Assembly (NCBI GenBank): GCA_001603075.1
Contig: LVBB01000048.1
Span: forward strand, 1 to 64,000
Length of the DNA stretch: 64,000 bases
Source: Phycisphaerales bacterium Planc_01
GTDB lineage: Bacteria > Planctomycetota > Phycisphaerae > Sedimentisphaerales > Anaerobacaceae
Direction: 5' to 3'
The notes under the pieces were generated by a model, which did not search any database, was not told the origin of the DNA, and saw only the letters and a list, made by a program, of their open reading frames with translations. The position numbers and the translations under genes are program-made. Numbering within the stretch: the first letter of the stretch is position 1; each line of letters opens with the position of its first letter. Below are positions 34,543-42,900 of the stretch, one piece after another.

Positions 34543-35847
34543 TCACCTGGCCTCGATACGAATCGTGTGGCGAACAGGGACGAAGACCGCTTTGACGGCC
34601 TCGGCCAGAGGAGCACGGGTTTTCTCCGTTAGCGTTGCCGTCATGTCCATGTCCGCCTGACCTTCCGGACCGTGGAAGAGAGTCTTAACCTGCCGGGTTT
34701 CGTAGGCCTGCTTGGCGGCCACCGCCTCATCGACGCGATGGAAGGCTTCGCTGAAGGGATTGACCTCGAAATCGGCGGCCAGATTGACGCCGGCCTTCAG
34801 TTGGGCCGCTGTGTAGCTCTTGGTTGCCTCGCCCCACGTGATGCGGCAGCCGCCGGCTGGGGCATTCCGGATGAGTAGCATGAAGCGGTTCAAATCTTCG
34901 TTGAACGGCACGAGCGTCATGCCGGAGCGGATGCTTGAATCGACATCGGCCGGACCGGTGGCACAGTATGGGTACCGGCTGCTCTCGACCTCCACGCGAC
35001 CCGCCTCAGCCGACAGCACGCGATGGCCCTCCGAGGCCGTCGCCTGTCCGTTCGCCATGTCCAGCATGATGGTCCCGATCTGTCCATCGAGCCCCATCGC
35101 CCTGAGAAACGCATAGGCCATCACGAGGTGGCCCGCCCAGCCCGGATGGACGCCGTCTTTGCCTGCGATCATGTAATCGTCGCCGTAGCGGCGCTTGGCC
35201 TCGAATCCCTGGACCAGCATCGGGACGAACACGTCGGCAAACGCCACCTGCTCCTGTTCGGCCAGGCGTACGTCGATATTGCGAAACTCCAGCAGGCTGC
35301 GGTTCAGGTCGTCGACCGTGCCGAGCGCCCGCTGGACCCACGACGGCATCTTGCCGACCGTGCCGGCCGAGCCCTGGATTACGCGCGTCCCATGCTCCTT
35401 GAACGCGCGAATGATCGCCAGCGAGGCATCGCGATAGACCTGCCCGAATTCGTCCTTATAGGGCTGGTAGTTGTGGTCGTTCATCGCATAGCACGTTGTC
35501 GCGATGGTCGGATCGAATCGCAGCACGTCGTTGGCCATCCGCGCCAGGAAGCCGGGGGCCTTTTCGCCGCTCCAGCCGAACTGCCGGACCGTGACCTCGA
35601 GCTGCGGCACGCAGACCGTCAGATAGGTCTCCATGATCCGCGAATACATCTTCTGCTCGGTGATCGAGTCGCCGCAGATCGCCAGCCGATCGCCCGGCTT
35701 GAGCAGCAGCCCCTCGACGGGGGGCGCCTTGAGCGGCTTATAGGCGGCAAAGTAGGGATCGGAGGGCAACGATTCGTATTCCTGCGCCAACAGCGGAGAA
35801 ACACAAATCACGACGAGGGCCAGAAGTGACACTATGAGCTTCTTCAT
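34543..35847 (-). CDS. exported SGNH/GDSL hydrolase
   Basis: The 434-residue product has a signal peptide (MKKLIVSLLALVVICVSPLLAQ) and an SGNH esterase fold. The Ser block is ICGDSITE (residues 57-64), the Gly block QFGWSGEKA, the Asn block YAMNDHNY and the catalytic Asp/His block DGVHPGWAGH (about 232). SGNH enzymes commonly deacetylate polysaccharides. The last 180 residues form an accessory beta-rich region. The ATG at 35847 starts the signal peptide; a GTG nine bases upstream is possible, and neither has a strong ribosome site. Neighbouring genes are glycosidase-like. Confidence 0.85.
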   Translation of the reverse strand: MKKLIVSLLALVVICVSPLLAQEYESLPSDPYFAAYKPLKAPPVEGLLLKPGDRLAICGDSITEQKMYSRIMETYLTVCVPQLEVTVRQFGWSGEKAPGFLARMANDVLRFDPTIATTCYAMNDHNYQPYKDEFGQVYRDASLAIIRAFKEHGTRVIQGSAGTVGKMPSWVQRALGTVDDLNRSLLEFRNIDVRLAEQEQVAFADVFVPMLVQGFEAKRRYGDDYMIAGKDGVHPGWAGHLVMAYAFLRAMGLDGQIGTIMLDMANGQATASEGHRVLSAEAGRVEVESSRYPYCATGPADVDSSIRSGMTLVPFNEDLNRFMLLIRNAPAGGCRITWGEATKSYTAAQLKAGVNLAADFEVNPFSEAFHRVDEAVAAKQAYETRQVKTLFHGPEGQADMDMTATLTEKTRAPLAEAVKAVFVPVRHTIRIEAR

Positions 35848-35930
35848 GACCGTCACTGTAGTCTGTCACGACCGCGCGGGCAACTGAAAAACCCCGGAAT
35901 TCGGCAGGAGATCCATGTGGCTATGCGAGA

Positions 35931-38150
35931 TTACCCTTCGCTTTGTCTGCCGAGGAAGAAGAGTGATCGGACGGGGGGCAGAGTCAATCTCACCCTCGTC
36001 ACGACGCAGTCGCCTTCGATCTCGTGCGCGTATTGGACGGGCCGGACGTTTCCCGTATGGGGGTCCCAGGCTTCGAGTACCAGGCGGCCGCGCAGGAGGA
36101 TGTGCGTGTCCAGGGCGGTTGGATCGATATTGGCGAACAGGTAGATATGGATGCCGTTCTTGACCTTGTGGATGTAGCGGGGCGGGCGCTGGCCTTCGCA
36201 TTCTACGTCGTAGACGGCCAATGCGTTGTCCAGCCTCCCTTGCAGAGTCGCGGCGTCCGGCTTCTCGGCAAACATAGAGGCGATGGCGGCGGCGACGTCG
36301 GCGTCGTGGCCGAACTCGGCTGACTTGGACGGCAGCACGCCCGTGGCGATGACCCTGCCGCCGGCATCGTGGAAGGCCTTGATCTTCTGAAGGTTGCTCC
36401 AGCGGATGGTCTTGTGGCCGGGGAGCACGAAGACTCTGAATCGCCCGGGGTGGACTTTGTTCTTGAGAACGAGTTCATTGCCTTCGATCGTGCATCGTTC
36501 GTCGAGGACGTCGGGATGGAGGAAAGTGTAGTCGCGACCGGCGGCGATGAGCGCTTCGCCCACATCGAGGTAGTCGGCCTCGGGGACCGTGACGCCGCCC
36601 TGGTAGTAGCCGAGTGGGCCGTCGAGGTGGTGGCTGGCCTGGAGCGTGGCGATGGGATACAACACGGCGACGTCGGCGACGTGGCGGGCATCGTCTTGCA
36701 GCAGGAGATTGAGTCGGGCCAGATAGGTGTTGAATTCGGGCAGGCGGTCGGCGTAGATCGGACTGCGGTAGGATAGCTCGGGTTTGAACGTGACGCGCGT
36801 ATCGTCGTACCAGACGGCGTGCGGGATCAGCAGGTTGATGCCCTTGGTGTACTGTTCCATCGCGACGGTATAGATCTGGTCCCAGCTTAGATCGCCCATC
36901 GCACCATAGGTTTCGGACATCACGAGTGTCTTGTCCCAGTTGTAGGCGGCCGAACTGATGATCTTGTAGACGCGCTCGGCGGGCCGGTCGCCGCCGATCT
37001 TGTCAATGCCTGGAACGGCCTGGTACTGGAGGCATTTCATCAGATCGCCCGAAACGCTGACCGGATTGGCGATCTCTTCCTGGTCCTGGTGGCCGGTCGC
37101 TTCGATGCCGTGCGCGTCGCACCAGTCCTGGATCCGCTTGGGAAAGCCCAGGGCGTAAAGCTCCGTGCGGAAGCCGAACAGGTAGTTGCGCGCCGCCTGG
37201 GTGTCGGGTCCGATGTCGTGCCACAGGGCGGGGTAGTAAGGCCTCGGGTCGAAGCCGTAGCGTTCTTCGAATTTCTCGTTGAACCTATCCGTCCAGGTCC
37301 GGCCCTCGCCTCGATAGAGCGTCGGTTCATCGAAGAAGGTGGAATCGATGGTGGTTCCGAAATGGTCTTTGAAGCGGTCGTAATAGGCCTGATGGGTCAT
37401 CGCGATGAACCGGTCGATCGCCTCGGGATCGAGATAGTCGCAACAGGGATAGCCATCGACCACGCAGAGGAAGATCATGACCTTCCACGTACCTTGGGGG
37501 ACGTCCCATTGGAGCGAGCGGCTGTTCACGGCATCTGTCAAATGCACCCGTTCGAGCGTGGCCGTGTTCATCGCCACGATGCTCATGAGCGTTCCGGCTG
37601 GAATGATGGCTTCATGCACGCTCGGTCCGGCAACAATCTGCTCGTGCTTGTCCAGCCGCTTGAGGGTCAGGTCTGGACAGGCCTGCGCAAACAGGCTCTT
37701 GTCGCGCGAGTTGGGCGCTCCGGCCGAGCCGCTGGGGAAGCCGTACTCGTCGTAGAGCGACATGGTCATACCCAACGCGCGGGCCTGTTCCAGCGCCGCG
37801 CCGTAGATCGCGAAGTATTCTTCGCTCAGGTAGTCGGGGCGAAAACCCTTGCCGAACGGCAGAATGCCGAACCCGCCGTATCTGCTGAGGTCCTTCGACT
37901 TCTGCATCTGTTCGCGTATGCCCTGGGCCGTGACCTCGGTATCGTTCCAGAACCACAGCGGTCGCGGCCAACACCGCACCGGGGGATGGGCAAAGTCGCT
38001 CTGCCGTTGTGATGATCCCGCGCCGAGCGAGGCATGACACAGGCATAGCATCAGCCATACAGAACACAGCACAAGAACGGATGTTCCCGGTCGCATCCCA
38101 TGTCCCCGTCGAGTCGGTCGAAATGCAACCCGCCCCAGCCGTCGGTTCAT
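35931..38150 (-). CDS. exported GH106-like glycoside hydrolase (alpha-L-rhamnosidase type)
   Basis: The 739-residue protein has a signal peptide and a barrel resembling family GH106 and relatives: RPLWFWND near the start, LYDEYGFPSGSAG, TFFDEPTLY, ETYGAMGDLSW and VLYPIATLQ. AAAGGAGG-like sequence lies just before the ATG at 38150; the reading frame stays open upstream only across the next gene's 3' end. It is shorter than typical GH106 (about 1,000 residues), missing C-terminal beta domains. It lies 50 bp downstream of a beta-CASP gene. Rhamnosidase activity is inferred from family resemblance. Confidence 0.78.
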   Translation of the reverse strand: MNRRLGRVAFRPTRRGHGMRPGTSVLVLCSVWLMLCLCHASLGAGSSQRQSDFAHPPVRCWPRPLWFWNDTEVTAQGIREQMQKSKDLSRYGGFGILPFGKGFRPDYLSEEYFAIYGAALEQARALGMTMSLYDEYGFPSGSAGAPNSRDKSLFAQACPDLTLKRLDKHEQIVAGPSVHEAIIPAGTLMSIVAMNTATLERVHLTDAVNSRSLQWDVPQGTWKVMIFLCVVDGYPCCDYLDPEAIDRFIAMTHQAYYDRFKDHFGTTIDSTFFDEPTLYRGEGRTWTDRFNEKFEERYGFDPRPYYPALWHDIGPDTQAARNYLFGFRTELYALGFPKRIQDWCDAHGIEATGHQDQEEIANPVSVSGDLMKCLQYQAVPGIDKIGGDRPAERVYKIISSAAYNWDKTLVMSETYGAMGDLSWDQIYTVAMEQYTKGINLLIPHAVWYDDTRVTFKPELSYRSPIYADRLPEFNTYLARLNLLLQDDARHVADVAVLYPIATLQASHHLDGPLGYYQGGVTVPEADYLDVGEALIAAGRDYTFLHPDVLDERCTIEGNELVLKNKVHPGRFRVFVLPGHKTIRWSNLQKIKAFHDAGGRVIATGVLPSKSAEFGHDADVAAAIASMFAEKPDAATLQGRLDNALAVYDVECEGQRPPRYIHKVKNGIHIYLFANIDPTALDTHILLRGRLVLEAWDPHTGNVRPVQYAHEIEGDCVVTRVRLTLPPVRSLFFLGRQSEG

Positions 38151-38200
38151 TTCACATCCTCCTTTTCGTGAAATCGAGCATCCTTGGCGCACGGCCGGCG

Positions 38201-39607
38201 TCAGTCGAGGACGACCTCGTCCTTGAACTCGGGGACCATGACGTCCCACCCAGTCTTCTCCTGGAGGTAGCGGCCGAAGCTTTTGGCGCTCTCGGCTTCC
38301 CCGTGAACGACGAAGATCTTCTTCGGGTGGTTCTTCAGGGCGCTGAGCCAGCGCAGCAGTTCCTCTTTGTCGGCATGGGCGCTCATGCCGTGAATCTGCA
38401 CGACCTTGGCCTTGACCTGACGCGTCTCGCCGAGGATTCTCACTTCTTCCTCGCCGTCGACGATTCGCCGCCCAAGGGTTCCGATCGCCTGGTAACCCAC
38501 GAACATGATCGTGCTCTCCGGCCGCTCGATGTTGTTGACCAGGTGGTGCTTGATGCGCCCGCCGGTACACATGCCGGAGCCGGCGATGATGATGGCCGTA
38601 CCGCGAATGTGGTTGATGGCCTTCGACTCGGCGGCCGTCTGGGTGATGTGCAGACCCTGGAAGCTGAAGGGAGACCGCCCGTTGTCGACGAACTCGGTCA
38701 TCTCTTCGTCGAACAGCTCGCGGTGACGCTTGAACACCTTCGTGATCGCGCCCGCCATCGGACTGTCGAGGAACACCATCAGGTGGGGGATCGCGTCCTC
38801 CGCCAGCAGTTCATTGACGTAGTAGAGCACGTCCTGAGACCGCTCCAGCGCGAAACTGGGCACGACAATGTTGCCGCCGGCGGCCCTCGTCGCATTGATG
38901 ACTTCCGCGATCTCCGCCTTGATGTCTCCGTGCTGGCGATGGACGCGATTGCCATAGGTGGATTCGACCAGGATGTAGTCGGCCTCGTCCACTTCGGCCG
39001 GATCGCGCACGATGGGCCGGTCGGGCCGGCCGACGTCGCCGGAGAACAGCACGCTGCGGCTCTCGCCGTTCTTCTCGATGCACACGTGAATGATCGCCGA
39101 GCCCAGGACGTGGCCGGCTTCGCAGAAGGTCGCGGTGATGCCGTCGGCGATCTGCACCGGCGTTTTGTACCGGACCTTCCGAAACAACGGCTCCGTCGCC
39201 TCGGCGTCGGCCGTGGTGTAGAGCGGCACGACAGGATAGGGCCCTTTGCGTCCCTCGCGCTCGTGCCGTTTGCGTTTGAACTCGGCGTCTTCTTCCTGGA
39301 GCCGGGCCGAATCCAGCATGATGATGCGTGCGATCTCGGCGGTGGCGGCCGTGCAATACACGGGACCGGCGAACCCTTCCTTGACGAGCTTGGGCAGCAG
39401 CCCGCAATGGTCCAGGTGGGCGTGGGTCAGGAGCACCGCGTCGATACTCGATGCCGGAAAGTCGAAGGGCTCCCAGTTGCGTCCTTTGAACTGCCGTTCC
39501 TGGTACAGGCCGCAATCGACCAGCAGTCGCGTCCCATTGACTTCGAGCATGTGGCGCGACCCGGTGACATTCTGTGCTGCCCCGAGGAAGCGTAGCTTGA
39601 TTTGCAT
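38201..39607 (-). CDS. MBL-fold/beta-CASP ribonuclease-like protein
   Basis: The 468-residue cytoplasmic protein combines an MBL domain (VLLTHAHLDHCGLLPKL, HAHLDH about 62-67; CEAGHVLGSA) with a beta-CASP domain and a C-terminal RNA-metabolising MBL segment (VVQIHGMSAHADKEELLRWL, KIFVVHGEAESAKSF). It is related to CPSF73/YSH1-like and bacterial RNA-processing nucleases. Length and motifs are complete. It heads a minus-strand run of exported glycosidase/esterase genes from a strong promoter, an unexpected pairing. Confidence 0.9.
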   Translation of the reverse strand: MQIKLRFLGAAQNVTGSRHMLEVNGTRLLVDCGLYQERQFKGRNWEPFDFPASSIDAVLLTHAHLDHCGLLPKLVKEGFAGPVYCTAATAEIARIIMLDSARLQEEDAEFKRKRHEREGRKGPYPVVPLYTTADAEATEPLFRKVRYKTPVQIADGITATFCEAGHVLGSAIIHVCIEKNGESRSVLFSGDVGRPDRPIVRDPAEVDEADYILVESTYGNRVHRQHGDIKAEIAEVINATRAAGGNIVVPSFALERSQDVLYYVNELLAEDAIPHLMVFLDSPMAGAITKVFKRHRELFDEEMTEFVDNGRSPFSFQGLHITQTAAESKAINHIRGTAIIIAGSGMCTGGRIKHHLVNNIERPESTIMFVGYQAIGTLGRRIVDGEEEVRILGETRQVKAKVVQIHGMSAHADKEELLRWLSALKNHPKKIFVVHGEAESAKSFGRYLQEKTGWDVMVPEFKDEVVLD

Positions 39608-39647
39608 GGGCCATATCCCCTGTCTTCAGAGCCAGAATAGAATCTTG

Positions 39648-39676
39648 ATCTTACCGCCAATTCCCCCGTTTGTCAA
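39648..39676 (-). promoter_or_regulatory. sigma-70 promoter of the 32686-39607 operon
   Basis: The minus strand has TTGACA (39676-39671), a 17-bp spacer and TAAGAT (39653-39648), with a leader of about 35 nt before the beta-CASP gene. Confidence 0.7.
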
Positions 39677-39717
39677 GGGACATCCCTCGCCGTTGCCGGA
39701 GCAGGGGCCGATAATCC

Positions 39718-39747
39718 TTGACAGCCGGCCGGGCAAAATGCTATCAT
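39718..39747 (+). promoter_or_regulatory. sigma-70 promoter for the CotH/lamin-tail gene
   Basis: TTGACA (39718-39723), an 18-bp spacer and TATCAT (39742-39747). The leader to the ATG at 39905 is about 150 nt. It is divergent from the beta-CASP operon promoter about 40 bp away. Confidence 0.6.
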
Positions 39748-39904
39748 TGTACTGAACATATTGCAGGACTCTCGTCTTTCGCATGCCGATAGAGTGATTG
39801 TCCGGCATGAAATGGACCGGCATGCTGTCGGGGCCCCCGTGGGCCCGTTCCGCACCGTGTCCTCCGCATTGGCAAGGAACTGCATCAAGGTAGAGGGTTT
39901 CCCG

Positions 39905-42900
39905 ATGAGAACAGCATCATCGTCCGTATCGCTTTCTCTTGTTTGTATGGCTGTCTTGGGGCTTGGATGGGGTCCGGGCAGGGCCGACGCGGCGGGTTTC
40001 GACGGGCCGGTCATCAACGAATTCATGGCCAGCAACGGCAGTGTCGCCCCGCTGGGGGCCGGCGAGATTCTCGACGCGGACGGCGATGCGTCGGACTGGA
40101 TCGAGATTCACAACCGCGGCGGACAGACGGTGAACCTGGGCGGATGGTATCTGACCGATAATGCAGACAACCTCACGAAATGGCGATTCCCGGAGGGTAC
40201 TCGCCTCGGCCGCGGCGGCTATCTGCTGGTCTTCGCCTCGGGCAAGGATCGGGCCGGTGAAGAGTTGCACACGAACTTCAAGCTCAGTGCCGAGGGCGAG
40301 TATCTGGGCCTGATTCAGAGCGACGGCCGGACGATCGCCCACGATTATGCTCCGCAGTATCCGCAGCAGCTCAGCGATGTCTCCTATGGACTGGGCCCGC
40401 ACAGCGGCATCTTCGTGAGCCCCGGCTCTCTCGCCTCATACCATGTTCCCGGTCCGGCTGATGCCGGGGCGGAGTGGATGGCGGTGGGGTATGACGATAC
40501 CGCCTGGCCGACGGCCGAAAGCGGCTTGGGCTTTTCCCCCACCGGCCAGATCGCCAACGGCGACGTCGGCACCGTCTCGACGCCCGGTTCCTATTTCGTT
40601 CACGACGGGACCCACGTCGTGCAGGGCAGCGGCGCCGACATCGGCGGCTCGCGCGACACGTTCCACTTCGTCTACGTTCCCCTGCGGGGCGACGGCGAAC
40701 TGACCGCGAAGGTGGCGGGGATGATCACGGCCAACGCGTGGGCCAAGGCCGGTGTGATGGTCCGTGAGACGCTGGCGGCCGGTTCCCGATACGGCGGTTC
40801 GATCCTGACGTATGGCAACGGCGTGGTCTTCCAGGCCCGGACGGCCACGAATGGATCGACGACGACCAAGGCAGGCAACGGCCATGGCGTGCCGCTGTGG
40901 CTTCGCGTCGTTCGACGGGGCGAAACGATTGCGGGGTATTATTCCCTCGACGGGGTCAATTGGACGCAGCAGGGCGCCGAGACAGTCGCCATGAACCCCG
41001 ACGCCTACATCGGACTTTGCGTCACATCGTACTCGGTCGGGACACCATGCACCGCCGTGTTTGAAGACGTGACGTTCGGGTCCGCCGAGAACAACACGCT
41101 GCGGGAGGCGATGGTCGGGACCCGCGCGGCGCTTTGGACCCGGTTCGCGTTCGATGCGGCAGAGACCGCCCTCTTCGATTCACTGCGACTGCGCATGCGA
41201 TACGAGGACGGCTTCGTCGCATACCTGAATGGTGTGGAAATCGCCCGCGCCAACGTTACGGGGTCCTTGGACTGGGATTCCGTTGCCGACGGCGATCGGT
41301 CCGATTCGCTGATGGTCGAGGCCGCCGAATTCGATCTGTCCGAGCACAGAGACCTGCTTCGCGACGGACGGAACGTTCTGGCCGTCGCCGCGTTCAATGA
41401 CGATGAGAACAGCGAGACGCTTTTCCTCGCACCCGAGCTGACGGCCGCCGGCGACGTGCTCGTCGGACAGTACTTCTCCGTTGCGACGCCGGGCCGGCCC
41501 AACACCTCCGATGCGGTCGATCTGGTGGCGGCACCTCAGTTCAGCCGGACCCGCGGGCTCTGCGACGGGCCGTTCGTCCTGACGATTGCGTGCGACACCC
41601 CCGGTGCGGTCATTCGCTACACGACCGACGGCACGGCGCCGACGCAGAACACCGGGACGGCGTACACCGGCCCGATCGCCATCACCGGGACCACATGTCT
41701 GAGGGCGGCGGCCTTCCGGGCCGGATGGATGGCCAGCGCTGTCCAGACCCACAGTTACCTGTTCATTGAAGAGATTCTCCGCCAGCCCAAGAGCCCTGCG
41801 GGCTTCCCGACTCGTTGGGGCGGCACGACCGCCGACTACGAGATGGATCCGCGTGTGGTGGACGCCGCGGCGTATCGCCACCTGGTGCGGGCGTCCCTGA
41901 TGACGCTGCCGACGCTGTCGCTGGTGACCACGACCGATGACATGTTCGGTCCGAGCGGCGTCTATTCGAACCCGTGGGGAGAAGGTGTCGCCTGGGAACG
42001 GCCCACATCCGTCGAGTGGATCCGCCCGGACGGCACGACGGGATTCCAGGTGGACGCCGGCATTCGCGTCTACGGCGGCGCGTTTCGCGGCTTCGATCTG
42101 ACGCGGAAGAAGTCGTTCCGTCTGCTGTTCAAACGGCAATACGGTCCGGCCAAGCTGGACTTCGACGTCTTCGAGGGCCAGGATGCGGTCACCAGCTTCG
42201 ACATGCTCGTGTTGCGCGGCGGCGCCAACGACGGCTGGAACAACTGGGGGCGTGAGAGCACGCAGTACATCATCGACGAGTACATGCGCCGGACCCAACT
42301 GGCGATGGGCCATCCATCCCCGCATGGGACCTTCGTTCACCTGTATCTCAACGGACTCTATTGGGGTCTGTACAACGTGCTGGAGCGTCCGGTCGAGTCG
42401 TTCTGCGCCAGTTACTTCGGTGGCGAGAAGGAGGAGTGGGATGCGTTGAACGCGGGCAGTCCCGCCGGTGACAGCAGCGGGGCCACCTGGAACGCCATGC
42501 TGAACCAGGCGCGATCGGGACTGACCGACACGGCCTCCTATCAGCGGATTCAGGGAAACAACCCGGACGGCACGAACAATCCGGCCTACGACCATCTGCT
42601 CGACGTGGACAACTACATCGGCTACATGCTCTGCAACTTCTGGGGCGGGACCGGCGACTGGCCGGGGCACAACTTCTACGCCGCCTGCCGCAAGCCGCCG
42701 AATGCGACAGGCTTCAAGTTCTTCAACTGGGACGCCGAAGGCGCCATCGTCATCTGGTCCAGTCTCAACGCCAACGTCACCGGCGTGGCCGACGGCGCCG
42801 GCCAGCCTTATGCGGCTCTGCGGGACAACCGCGAGTTCCGCCTGCGCTTCGGCGACCACGTGCAGAAGCACATCTTCCACGGCGGCCCCTTGACCAGCGA

